64,000 bases of DNA from DATBJG01 sp963790545 (lineage in GTDB: Bacteria > Acidobacteriota > Vicinamibacteria > Vicinamibacterales > JAMQPK01), in assembly GCA_963790545.1 (NCBI GenBank), contig CAWBPA010000024.1, positions 124,001 through 188,000 of the forward strand, in the 5' to 3' direction. Of the stretch, positions 16,349 to 26,800 are shown in pieces. The notes beneath the pieces were generated by a model. It saw nothing but the letters and a program-made list of their open reading frames with translations, searched no databases and was not told the DNA's origin. Position 1 is the first letter of the stretch. Each line of letters opens with the position of its first letter. A program made the translations under genes and the position numbers.

Positions 16349-19300
16349 CAGCGCAGGACCACCGATCCCTGGCCACAGATCTTTTCAACTTCGCTGAGGA
16401 GCTGCTCGGTCGGCCGGATCCGAACCTGGCTCGCCAGATCGGCTCGTACGCGCAGCGGTCGGGAGTGACCGCGCAGCTCGAGCTCGAGCGAAACCCGGCG
16501 ATCCCCGCGATGTGTGGCAAACAGCCCCGCAAGCGCCTCGAACGTGTCGCGCCCATGGGGAGGGACCGCCACACGAATTGCCACCTCGTGTGAAAGCCGT
16601 TCCCCAATCGCCTCGATCGGAATCACCTCCGACGAGAGCAACCGCATGAGCTCCTCGTCGCGTTCGAGCTTGCCCCGAACGACAATCGTCGCATCGTTCT
16701 GCAGGAGCGAGCCCGACTTGGAGAAGGCTTCTGGAAACACGACGACCTCGACGCTGCCATGCGGGTCTTCGAGGTTGAAGACCGCCATGCGATCGCCTTT
16801 GCGCGTCTTGAGCTGCCGGACTCCGCTCACGATGCCCCCCACGCAGACGTCCGCCTCACCCGTGCGCCCGGAGCCGTTGCCGTTGCGGGGGGCCGCCTCG
16901 ACAGTCGCAAGATCGGCCAGCGTCTTCGCCCCATACTGTTTGAGATCGGCGGCATAGCGATCGATCGGGTGTCCGCTCCAATAGAGTCCCAGGGCGTCTT
17001 TCTCTCCGGCCAACTGTTGCGCGTCGGTCCACGGCTGGACATCGATGTGGGAAAGCGTGTCGGGCACGTCGCGGTCCGCTTCACCGTTTTCGCCACCCTG
17101 TTCGAACAGGCCCCCCTGGCCGCGATCGCGATCGCGTTGCAGCCGGGCGCCATGTTCACAGGCGACATCCACGGCCGCGAGCAGCTTCGCCCGAACCAAG
17201 CCGCGGGGTGAGGCAACACCATTGGATGGGACGAGGGCGTCGAACGACCCAGCCTTCACCAGACTCTCAAAGACACGCTTGTTGACGGCGCGCAGATCGA
17301 GGTCCTCACACAACCGGTACAGCGACCGGATGCGTCCGCGCGACCGCCTGACATCGAGTATGGCGGCCACGGCTCCTTCGCCCACGTTCCGGACGGCGGC
17401 AAGACCGTAGCGCACACCTTCTGCCGCAACCGTAAACGCCCACTGACTTTCGTTGATATCCGGCGGCAGCACCGGGATCCCCCGTTCGCGGCACTCTCCC
17501 AGGTACAACGCCAGTTTTTCGGTGTTCTGTGACTCGATGGTGAGGAGCGCCGCCGCAAAATGCCAGGGGTAGTTGGCCTTCAGGAAGGCTGTCTGATAGG
17601 CGAGCACGGCGTACGCCGTCGAATGCGACTTGTTGAATCCATATCCAGCGAAATGCTCCATCAAATCGAAGATCTTGGTGGCCTTCTTCTCGGAGATGCC
17701 CCTCTTGCGTGCGCCGGCGACGAACTTCTGGCGCTGGGCCTGCATCACGTCGGCCTTCTTCTTCCCCATCGCCTTCCGCAAGATGTCGGCTTCGCCCAGC
17801 GAGAAACCCGCCAGCTCGCTCGCAATCCGCATCACCTGCTCTTGGTACGCGATGACGCCGTACGTATCCGCCAGTACCGGCTCGAGCTGGGGAACCTCGT
17901 AATTGATCGCGACCTTTCCATGCTTGCGCGCGATGAAGTCGTCCACCATGCCGCTGCGCAACGGCCCGGGTCGATAGAGGGCGTTGAGTGCAATGAGATC
18001 GTCCAGACGCTGCGGCTTGGCCTTGCGCAAGATGTCGCGCATCCCCGAGCTCTCGAACTGGAAGATGCCGTAGGTCTGGCCATCGGAGAAAATCTGATAG
18101 GTACGGCTGTCGTCGAGCGGGATAGCATCGAGGTCCAGCACCTGGCCGGTCGTTCGCCGGATTTCGTCCACCGCATCGCGCAGCAGCGTCAGCGTGCTCA
18201 GGCCGAGGAAATCCATCTTCAGCAGCCCGACGCGCTCAATCTCTTTCATCGCCCACTGCGTCGTGATTTCACCCCGCTGCCCTTTGTAGAGGGGCACGAA
18301 CTCCGTCAGCGGCCGCGGCGCAATGACCACCCCTGCCGCATGCACCGACGCGTGGCGCGTCATACCCTCTAACCGTCGGGCCACGTCGAGCAACTCCTGC
18401 ACCCGCTGATCGTTCTGCTGGAGCTCTTTGAGGGCTGGTGACTCTTCGAGCGCCTTGTCCAACGTCATATCGAGCGTGGCCGGAATCTGCTTGGCGACCT
18501 TGTCGACGTCGGCATACGCAATGTCCAGTGCGCGGCCCACGTCCCGCACGGCCGCCTTGGCCTTCATGGTCCCGAACGTAATGATTTGGGCCACGTTCTC
18601 GCGGCCATACTTCCGCGTGACGTACTCGATGACCTCTCCTCGACGCCGCTCGCAGAAATCGATGTCGATGTCGGGCAGCGACACCCGCTCCGGATTCAGG
18701 AAGCGCTCGAAAATCAAGTCGTACTCGAGCGGGTCCACGTCTGTGATGCGCAGACAGTAGGCCACCAGACTCCCAGCCGCCGACCCACGCCCCGGTCCGA
18801 CCGGAATCCCCTGCTCGCGCGCGTACCGGATGAAATCCCACACGATCAGGAAGTACCCGGGATACCGCATCCGCCGGATCATTTCGATTTCGTACGACAG
18901 CCGCCGCTCGTACTCCTCTACGGTGTGCCGCAGGACACCTGCCGACGCCAGCGCCTTCAGCCGCTGCAGTCGCGCCAGAAAGCCTTCGCGGACGACGTGC
19001 TCGAAGTACTCGTCGAGCGTGTACGGAACCGGAACTTCGAAATTCGGCAGGTAGTTTTCTGTGGAGTCCAGGTTGACGCGGCACCGTTCCGCAATGCGCA
19101 TCGTATTGGCGAGCGCATCGGGGACATCCTTGAAGATTGACGCCATTTCGTCAGGCGTCTTGAAGAAAAACTGATCCCCGTGATAGCGAAGACGATCGCG
19201 GTCGTTGACAGTCTTGCCCGTTCCAATGCACAACAGGATGTCGTGCGGGCGATGATCGTCCTGCCGCAGATAGTGGACGTCGTTGGTGGCCACGAGCGGC

Positions 19301-19896
19301 AACCCCAACTCCCGGGCAATCGGCAGCAGCCCGTTGTTCACCACCAGCTGCTCCTCGATACCCTGGTACTGCATTTCGAGGAACAGGTTCTCAGCACCGA
19401 GGATGTCGCGGAAGGTCGCGGCGGCCTCGAGCGCCTTCCGTTCGCGCCCGGTTCGGATTTCGCTCGCGACCTCACCCTTCAGACAGCTCGTGAGCCCAAT
19501 CAGTCCCGTGGCGTGCTGTGCCAACAACTCCTTGTCGATCCGCGGCCGATAGTAAAACCCCTCAGTATAACCAGCCGAGACGAGCTTGATCAGGTTGTGG
19601 TAGCCCTCGCTCGTCTCCGCGAGCAGCACGAGATGGTTGGCAGTCTCGCTAATCGGCCCGCCCTTCGTGTGGCGGCTTCCCGGCGCGACGTACACTTCAC
19701 AGCCGAGAATCGGATTGATTCCCCGCGCCCGCGCATGATCGTGGAAGATCACCGACGAGAACATGTTGCCGTGCTCGGTGACCGCCAACGCCGGCATGTT
19801 CAGCGCCGCCGCGTGGTCGAGCAGCTCATCAATCCGGCAAGCGCCATCCAGCAGCGAGTACTCGGTATGAAGATGGAGATGAACGAAATCGGACAT
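16348..19896 (-). CDS. dnaE: DNA polymerase III subunit alpha
   Basis: 1182 residues, full length. PHP domain at the N-terminus (HLHTEYSLLDGACRI, residues 6-20), palm motifs GPGRGSAAGSLVAYCL and PDIDIDFCERRR (the catalytic aspartates), the fingers with GMTRHASVHAAGV and YQEQVMRIA, and a C-terminal OB domain (CVGGIVSGVRQLKTRKGDRMAVF). The main replicative polymerase. The frame is intact over 3.5 kb, in contrast to many neighbours. It starts 85 bases after guaA, across a heptamer-repeat hairpin. Confidence 0.96.
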   Translation of the reverse strand: MSDFVHLHLHTEYSLLDGACRIDELLDHAAALNMPALAVTEHGNMFSSVIFHDHARARGINPILGCEVYVAPGSRHTKGGPISETANHLVLLAETSEGYHNLIKLVSAGYTEGFYYRPRIDKELLAQHATGLIGLTSCLKGEVASEIRTGRERKALEAAATFRDILGAENLFLEMQYQGIEEQLVVNNGLLPIARELGLPLVATNDVHYLRQDDHRPHDILLCIGTGKTVNDRDRLRYHGDQFFFKTPDEMASIFKDVPDALANTMRIAERCRVNLDSTENYLPNFEVPVPYTLDEYFEHVVREGFLARLQRLKALASAGVLRHTVEEYERRLSYEIEMIRRMRYPGYFLIVWDFIRYAREQGIPVGPGRGSAAGSLVAYCLRITDVDPLEYDLIFERFLNPERVSLPDIDIDFCERRRGEVIEYVTRKYGRENVAQIITFGTMKAKAAVRDVGRALDIAYADVDKVAKQIPATLDMTLDKALEESPALKELQQNDQRVQELLDVARRLEGMTRHASVHAAGVVIAPRPLTEFVPLYKGQRGEITTQWAMKEIERVGLLKMDFLGLSTLTLLRDAVDEIRRTTGQVLDLDAIPLDDSRTYQIFSDGQTYGIFQFESSGMRDILRKAKPQRLDDLIALNALYRPGPLRSGMVDDFIARKHGKVAINYEVPQLEPVLADTYGVIAYQEQVMRIASELAGFSLGEADILRKAMGKKKADVMQAQRQKFVAGARKRGISEKKATKIFDLMEHFAGYGFNKSHSTAYAVLAYQTAFLKANYPWHFAAALLTIESQNTEKLALYLGECRERGIPVLPPDINESQWAFTVAAEGVRYGLAAVRNVGEGAVAAILDVRRSRGRIRSLYRLCEDLDLRAVNKRVFESLVKAGSFDALVPSNGVASPRGLVRAKLLAAVDVACEHGARLQRDRDRGQGGLFEQGGENGEADRDVPDTLSHIDVQPWTDAQQLAGEKDALGLYWSGHPIDRYAADLKQYGAKTLADLATVEAAPRNGNGSGRTGEADVCVGGIVSGVRQLKTRKGDRMAVFNLEDPHGSVEVVVFPEAFSKSGSLLQNDATIVVRGKLERDEELMRLLSSEVIPIEAIGERLSHEVAIRVAVPPHGRDTFEALAGLFATHRGDRRVSLELELRGHSRPLRVRADLASQVRIRPTEQLLSEVEKICGQGSVVLR

Positions 19897-19901
19897 ATCA
19901 A

Positions 19902-19979
19902 AGACTCAAGTCTGAAGTCATGAAGGCTGAAGTCTGAAGAAATTCTGACTTCAGACTTCAGCTTCTGACTTCTGACTTG
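19902..19979. repeat. Heptamer repeat hairpin between guaA and dnaE
   Basis: Left half: units close to AGTCTGA (ACTCAAG, TCTGAAG, GCTGAAG). Right half: the reverse complement type TTCTGAC, TTCAGAC, TTCTGAC, TTCTGAC. The halves can pair into a long imperfect stem that spans nearly the whole gap. Confidence 0.75.
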
Positions 19980-19981
19980 TC

Positions 19982-21573
19982 CTATTCCCACTCAATCGTC
20001 GCCGGCGGCTTCGAGCTGATGTCGTACACCACACGGTTGACACCGCGCACCTCATTGACCACGCGCGATGAAATGCGGGCGAGCAGCTCGTGCGGCAGCC
20101 TCGCCCAATCGGCCGTCATGCCGTCGCGGCTTTCCACGGCCCGGATTGCGGCCGTGTACTCGTAGGTCCGCGCGTCTCCCATGACGCCAACACTCTGGAT
20201 TGGCAGGAGCACGGCAAAGCTCTGCCAGAGCCGCGTGTACCACCCGGCGGCACGAATCTCTTCCACGACAATCGCATCGACCTCTCGAAGAAGCGCCAAC
20301 CGTTCTTCCGTGACCTCACCGAGAATACGGACGGCCAGACCCGGCCCGGGGAACGGCTGCCGGACGACAAACGTCTCCTCCAGGCCGAGATCGCGACCGA
20401 CCGAACGCACCTCATCCTTGAAAAGCTCTCGCAGCGGCTCGACCAGCCGAAAACGCATCCGCTCAGGCAGACCGCCAACATTGTGATGGCTCTTGATGGC
20501 GTGTGACGGGCCCACCACCGAGACCGATTCGATCACATCAGGGTAAAGCGTGCCCTGCGCGAGGAACTCGAATCCTCCAAGTTCTTCCGCCTTGGCCTCG
20601 AACACTTCGATGAACGTCGCGCCAATGATTTTTCGCTTCTGCTCCGGGTCGGTGACGCCGCGCAGCCGATCGAGAAACAGCCGTGAGGCGTCCACGAAGA
20701 CGAGCGGCAGTCGCATTTTCTCGGCAAACCGCTGACGTACCTGCCGCGCTTCGTCCCGCCGCAACACGCCGTTGTCCACGAAAATGCAGGTCAATCGCTC
20801 CCCGATGGCTCGATGCACGAGCAACGCGGCCACGGTGGAATCGACGCCACCGCTGAGAGCACACACGACACGGCCATCCCCCACCTGTTGCCGGATTCGA
20901 CCGATGGCTTCATCGATGAAAGAGGTGATCGTCCAGTCACCGGTGCAGTGACAGACGTTGAATGCGAAGTTCCTGAGAATCTCGTCACCGCGATCGGTAT
21001 GCGCGACCTCGGGATGGAACAACAAGGCGTACAGATTCCGATCCGCATTCGTCATGGCCGCAACCGGGGCGTTTGCGCTCGTGGCAACCACCGCAAACCC
21101 CGGAGGGGCCGCCGCCACGAAATCCCCATGACTCGCCCAGACTCTCAGTTCCTGCGGCAAACCGTCAAACAAAGACATCGGCCGGCCAGGATCCAGCGCT
21201 GCCCACTCGACCGGCAGCATTCGTCGGCGGTCGAAGATCTCACCTGCACCAGGGCGTGTCCGTACTCGCGCTGGGGCGCGTGACCGACCTTCCCGCCTAG
21301 CGTCTCGGTCATCAATTGCATGCCGTAACAGATGCCAAGCGTCGGGATGCCGAGCTCGAACACTCCCGGATCGCACTTTGGCGCGCCGGGCTCGGATACG
21401 CTTCGCGGACCGCCGGAGAGGATGATGCCAACCGGTTGTCTTGCGGCAATTCGTTCGGGCGGCGTGTCGAACGGAAGGATTTCGGAATAGACGGAAAGCT
21501 CGCGCAGGCGTCGCGCAATCAACTGCGTGTATTGCGATCCAAAATCCAGGACGAGAATGGTTTGATGAGCCAA
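19982..21573 (-). CDS. guaA: GMP synthase (glutamine-hydrolysing), frameshifted
   Basis: Start is most likely TTG 21573, just ahead of ILVLDFGSQYTQLIARR. The class I amidotransferase domain shows SGGPRSV and the nucleophile loop GICYGMQLM. The frame then changes near 21,190-21,245 and continues with VWASHGDF, LYALLFHPEVAHT, the PP-loop ALSGGVDSTVAA, and the dimerisation domain ending DISSKPPATIEWE. GuaA makes GMP from XMP and is usually needed for growth without guanine, so one lost base (or two gained) by sequencing error is likelier than inactivation. The segment before LFDGLP looks about 15 residues longer than usual. No ribosome site is clear. Divergent from the PQQ-propeller gene. Confidence 0.88.
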
Positions 21574-21653
21574 CGGTGGAGGCCGGGATACGGAGGTCCG
21601 ATCCGAGATTCGGGATATTATAACGGGGTGGGTCAGCTTCGCACCACCATATA

Positions 21654-22718
21654 TTGTGCTGCGCTGACCTTTGTGACCGCTTCCGCCGGTTCCGGTCACG
21701 CACTTCGCGCAAGCCCCCGCCTGCTACGGTGTTTGAGTCTCGCTGGAAGGTGACGCTTCCCGAAAATCCCGCGGCGCCAGCCGCGTTCGACGATGCGCAC
21801 GCGTACGTCGCGCTTCGAAGCGGCAAGCTGGTCGCGATCGCTCTCGAGAACGGCATGAGCGTCTGGACATCCGACGTCCGGACAATGTGGTCACCAGCCG
21901 CCGGCGGCGGCCGCGTCTTTGTGGCAAGCGGATCCCAACTCCGTGCGCTCGACGCCGCAACGGGTCGTGAACAGTGGCGTACGTCACTCGATCAGCCTCT
22001 GGCCGTTGCGCCCGTGTTCGACACCGGCTGGTTGTTTGCGGGCACGACGAGCGGGCTCCTCTTTGCCCTGCGCGCGACCGACGGGGCTGTCTTGTGGAAG
22101 ATGGACCTGGGCGCCCCCCTGAGCGCGCCACCAGTCCCTTCCGAGCTCCACGTTTACCTGCCGCTCGTCGATGGTCGAATCGTCGCGGCGGAGCTGTCGC
22201 ACGGAAAGGCCGTCTGGACCCACACCCTTCCTGCCAGGCCCTCGCCCATGCTGGCCTTCAACGACCGGCTGTTCGTCGGCACCGAAGACAACTTTCTCTA
22301 CTGTCTTTCGCGCTCGGACGGCGGGGAAAAATGGAAATGGCGAACCGGCGGCGACATTGTCAGCGCGCCGATCGTGGATGGTGAGCGCGTGTTTTTCTTA
22401 TCGATGGATCACATGCTGCGAGCCCTCGATCGAGACGGCGGTTCATTGCGATGGCAGCGCCCGGTCCCGAACCGAACGATCGGTGGCCCGTTGCGCATTG
22501 GAGCGCTCGTGGCGGTGGCAAGTCTCGTCACCGCAGCTGCACGCCTTCAACGCCGCTGACGGCAAGCCCGTCGGATCGACGCCGGCACCAGAGGGCGAGG
22601 CCCTTTTCAGTGCGTTGGTTGCCGAGCCTCGATAATCTCCTACGGAGACCACGACGGGATTGCTCTGCTCACGCGCCAGGGACTTCTCGAGGTCTTCACG
22701 CTCAAGGGTGAGATCTGA
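21654..22718 (+). CDS. PQQ-propeller (BamB-like) exported protein, frameshifted
   Basis: The main frame reads repeated PQQ-type blades: YVALRSGKLVAIALENG, GSQLRALDAATGREQW, LFALRATDGAVLWKMDLG, NFLYCLSRSDGGEKWKWRTG and MLRALDRDGGSLRW. It then breaks at about 22,520 (one extra base) and resumes in the next frame with PQLHAFNAADGKPVGS. A second break near 22,632 (one missing base) leads to ISYGDHDGIALLTRQG and the stop at 22,716-22,718. The N-terminus is unclear: the TTG at 21,654 gives no convincing signal peptide, so a further indel before 21,720 is possible. BamB-like propellers assist outer-membrane protein assembly, but a general PQQ-repeat protein is equally possible. Confidence 0.65.
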
Positions 22719-22772
22719 TTTTTGCGCTGGTCGCGATGCGGTCAACCTGCAGGCATCGAATGCGCAAAAATC
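22717..22772. terminator. Bidirectional terminator between convergent genes
   Basis: GATTTTTGCGC (22,717-22,727) pairs with GCGCAAAAATC (22,762-22,772), with inner arms GCGATGC and GGCATCG. Each outer arm ends in a U-run on its own strand. It touches the stop codons of both flanking convergent genes. Confidence 0.6.
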
Positions 22773-23760
22773 AAGCGCCGGCGACCGCATAAGGGCCCAC
22801 GCGCTTGGATTCCGAGTAGGCTCGATACAGACGCAGATACGCGCAAAGCGCCGTCAGGCCCACATATTCGAAAACAAAACCTCGCACGACCCACGCCAAC
22901 GCCTGCAACGGAAAAACGGCCAGCCCCACGATTGGCACAAACGCGACCAGACCAAGGCCCGTCGTGGCCAGCACGGACACCGTTGTCGTCAGGACCACCA
23001 TGACGAGCACGACGCCGAACACTCCAGCCACCTCCCGAAGCTCTTCTTTCAGGAACTGAGCGATCCGCCCCATGGCCGTTCGAACACCGATGTCCTCAAC
23101 CGCAATGGCTACCTGCGCGAGCAGATAGATCAGGTTGACGATGGTGATCCACACGACGAAGGCGCTCGACCAGACCGCGGCCATCATCGTCCAACCCAGG
23201 ATGAGTGCTCCCTCCGAGGCACTCTGGAAACTGCCGAACATGAGTGCAAGATAGACGGCGCCCGAAATCGCGTACGCCACCATCAACCCGAACCCCAGCG
23301 TCAGATATCGCCGGAACAAGATGCTGGCAGCCCTGGATGAAGAGCTCGGGTGAAAATGCGGCTGGCGCGTCGAAGCCCTTCGAGGCGCCATGGGCCCTCG
23401 TTCGATCACACCCGCTCGCCGGTCGCCAGCCACGAGCACGGTGACCGTCCCCCCCTTGATGAGGAACATGAAGATCGATCCGCCTGCGAGCGCAATCACG
23501 AACGCCACCAGAAAGGCCGTCAGCGCCACGGGCCGGGCGATGAGGACGGTCGCCACTTCTGACAACCCTTCCCGAACGCCTGCCCCCAGGAGTTGGATCG
23601 CATTGCCGCCAACCAGCACGACGACGAGGAAGGCGCCCCCGATGACAGGGATGGTCAGGAGGATCTTGACGGCTGTCGCGACCACGAACTGCACGGCAAT
23701 GACGGGCCAGTTCGCGGCCGCCAGCAGTGCACCGCGTCGCAGCAGCAACCGCAGATTCAT
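22771..23760 (-). CDS. Polytopic membrane protein, function unknown
   Basis: 329 residues from ATG 23760. About six hydrophobic segments are visible, for example VIAVQFVVATAVKILLTIPVIGGAFLV near the start, ALTAFLVAFVIALAGGSIFMFLI, ILGWTMMAAVWSSAFVVWITIV and VAGVFGVVLVMVVLTTTVSVLATTGLGLVAFVPIVGLAVF. A polar loop of Arg/Pro/Ser follows the second group (MAPRRASTRQPHFHPSSSS). No catalytic motif is seen. It resembles the family of membrane proteins related to the glycerophosphodiesterase membrane domain only in general layout. Convergent with the PQQ-propeller gene and divergent from the histidine kinase. Confidence 0.7.
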   Translation of the reverse strand: MNLRLLLRRGALLAAANWPVIAVQFVVATAVKILLTIPVIGGAFLVVVLVGGNAIQLLGAGVREGLSEVATVLIARPVALTAFLVAFVIALAGGSIFMFLIKGGTVTVLVAGDRRAGVIERGPMAPRRASTRQPHFHPSSSSRAASILFRRYLTLGFGLMVAYAISGAVYLALMFGSFQSASEGALILGWTMMAAVWSSAFVVWITIVNLIYLLAQVAIAVEDIGVRTAMGRIAQFLKEELREVAGVFGVVLVMVVLTTTVSVLATTGLGLVAFVPIVGLAVFPLQALAWVVRGFVFEYVGLTALCAYLRLYRAYSESKRVGPYAVAGA

Positions 23761-23764
23761 AAAA

Positions 23765-23858
23765 AGACAGAATACAGAATACAGAAGACAGAATGACAGA
23801 AAACAGGGAGACGCCTCATCTTCCTCATCCGCCCTATCTTCCCCATCCGCCCCACCCC
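23765..23858. repeat. Heptamer and nonamer tandem repeats upstream of the histidine kinase
   Basis: First block: GACAGAA, TACAGAA, TACAGAA, GACAGAA, then TGACAGAA. Second block from about 23,814: period-9 pyrimidine-rich units CTCATCTTC, CTCATCCGC, CCTATCTTC, CCCATCCGC. Together they fill the divergent promoter region. Confidence 0.7.
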
Positions 23859-23877
23859 CGATGTATCCTCCAAGTAA

Positions 23878-26800
23878 ATGGCCGACGTGCGCCTTCGTCG
23901 CATCGTCCTGGTCGGTTTGGGCTGCGCGCTTGCAGCCGTGGCTGCTCGGGGGCGGGATCGAGCGGATCCGGCTCGGGGCCGACGACGAGGCGGCGTTCGC
24001 GCTCGTCGAGCGCGATGTGCGCGGGCGCTTCGACGCGATTACCGCCGCGCTTCGGTCGGTCAGCCGTTCCGTTGCCAGAGCCGATCTCATCGATTCCGCC
24101 AGCCAGTCCCGCCAGCGTGCGCGAACTGATGGATCTGGCGGCCGCGGCACTCGAGACCCATCCGAACGAGGTTGTCGCGGTAACGGTGTTCGGGCCCGAG
24201 CCCATTCCCATCGCGTGGAGCGGGCCGCCATCAACCCTGCCTGCCGAGCGCATCGGCGGCGCCGAAGCTCTTTTTCTCACGCCAGGCCCGCTCGGCTATC
24301 GTCTTGTTCACCTGCTGCCGGTGACGAGCGCGACCGATCTGCGCCGCGTCGGCACCGTCGGCACCGAGTGGGCGCTTCCAGCCAGTGCGGGAGGCCCGAA
24401 CACCAGCGACACGATCCTGTTCGACTCGCTCGTACCAGTCTCGCTGCGGACGCGGTACGAAGGTGCGGGTGAGTTACGACGCGCGAATGCCTTCATCATC
24501 GCCGCGCCGGGCGGCGAACCCCTGCTCGAAGCAACGGTCTCCACCAACGACTTGACGGCTGCCCGAAGCCGGTGGCGCCGCGGGGTTGTGAACATCGTGC
24601 TGTCAATCGTGGCGATCACGCTCGTCCTCGTGACAGGCCCGGTGCTCCGGCGCCGTCGCTGGGCCCGAACGAAAACGACCTACATCTGGCAGACCGTCAC
24701 CGTGATGGGCCTGCTGCTGGCTGCGCGAGCCATTCTGTGGTTCGCGCTGGAGGGTCCCTGGGCACAACCACCCCTTCTCGATCCGCCGCCAACGAGTGCG
24801 CTGGCGCGGCTGTTTCTGAGATCCGGTGTCGATTTGCTGCTGACCGCCTTGTTTTGCCTGGGCGCAACGGCAGTTCTCGCGGACTCGCTCGAACGGTGGC
24901 GTCTCGCCAGGAGCCGCCGGCTCACGTGGAACGGACGGACCGGACGCGTCTTGCCTTTCGTCCTCACGCAAGTCCTCGTCGGGATGGTTGCTGCGCAACT
25001 CATCGGGACCTACAGCCGCTTCCTCGTCGACGCGCTCGTCGGCACCCCCATCGACATCGTCCATTTCTCGTTGAGTCCGTGGAGCCTGCAGCGTGTTGCA
25101 TTTGCAACCGGATTGATCGGCCTGCACGCCTCCGTCTTATGGGTGGCCGTGCTGCTCCTGCGGTGTCGCGGTCACACCGTGGCGGCTCGCCTGGCGTCAC
25201 GCCCGCACCCACGTTCTGGTAGCTGCCTGCTGGCTGGTGGGCATCCTGACCGTGATTGCCATCAGCACCCCCGAAGTCGTACCCGCCACACCCATGCTGA
25301 CCGGTGCCGGCGCCGCCGTGCTGCTGGCGCTCGCCATCGGCTGGGGACGGGCGCGGTACCGGCACGCGTCACAAGGCCTTCGTCTGATTGTCGGCGGGCT
25401 GGCAGTCATTCTGCCGGCCATGGTCATGTACCCGGCTGTCTTGAACGTTGCCACCCGCGCGACCGAGCAACTCATCGAACGCCAGTTCGGACCGGAGGCG
25501 CTGCTGCAACGCGAACAGATTCAGGATCGGGTCAGACGCTCACGCGATCAAATCGACCGCCTGCAGGGCCTGGAAGATCTGGCCGCGGCCAACGGGTCGC
25601 TATCTTCGCGGGCCGCGTACACCATCTGGGCGAACACCGACCTGGGCATGTTCCTGTTGACCTCATCGGTTGAGCTCTACGGTCCCGATGGCTCCGTCAC
25701 GAGCCGTTTCGCTTTCAACCTTCCGGAAGATACGGCCGGAGTGTTCGCTGAATGGACTCAGGAAGGCTGCGATTGGCAAACCTACGAGGAAGTGTCGCCG
25801 TTTGGATCCGAAGAACGACGGTTGCTGTTTGCCGGACGGGGACTTTGTCGGCCTGATGGAAAAAGTGCCGGCGCCATTGTGATCCGGGCGATGCTCGATT
25901 ACGACGCGCTCGGTTTCATCTCGGCCCGGAGCCTGCCGTACGAACTCTTGTTGTCCAATCAGTCGCGGCTCCAGGAAGGATTCTCGGGCCGCGACGTCGA
26001 GTTCGTCATCTACGGCTGGAGCCAACGGCCCATCTACACCTCCACGGGGAGCGCCTGGACACTCAACGATGAGACCTTTGCGCGGCTGACGCGTTCCCGC
26101 GACCCGTTCTGGGTCACCGCTGCCAGCGGCGATCGTCAATATCAGGTCCACCTCCTCAGCGACCGCGCAGGCATTTACGCCGTTGGCTATCCGCGAGTGA
26201 CGCTCCTTGGCCACATCATCAATCTGGCGGAAGCCGCGGTGCTGGCCGGCATCATGTACGTGCTCATCCTTGCCGCCGCGACGCTTTTTTCCATGACGAC
26301 AGGGTTTGGCCCGGCGTCCGGCCGCGCGCTGCTTCGTGAGATTCGCGCGAGTTTCTATCGCAAGCTCTTCCTGGCCTTCGTGCTGGCATCGGTCATCCCT
26401 GTCGTAACGCTGGCATTCGTCACCCGCACCTTCATTGCGGCGCAGGCGCGAAGCACGCTGGAGGCCGCAGCTGTGCGCACGGCCGCGACCGCACAGCGGG
26501 TCATTGAGGACTACTCGACGCTGAGCCAACGTGATGCGACGGCCCTCCCCAACCTGGACGATCTCGATGCCCTCATGGTGGGGATCAGTCGAACCATCGA
26601 CCAGGATCTCAACATTTTCGAAGGCCCCACGTTGAGGGCGACGAGTGAACGGTTTCTGTTCGAGTCGCGACTGCTGCCCGAACGCACCCCGAGCGATGTG
26701 TACCGCGCGATCGTCCTGGATCGCCGATCGACGTTCGTGGACCAGGAGTCGCTTGCTGGTTTCCCGTACATGCTTGCCGCGGCGCGCGTCCGCCTGGGTA

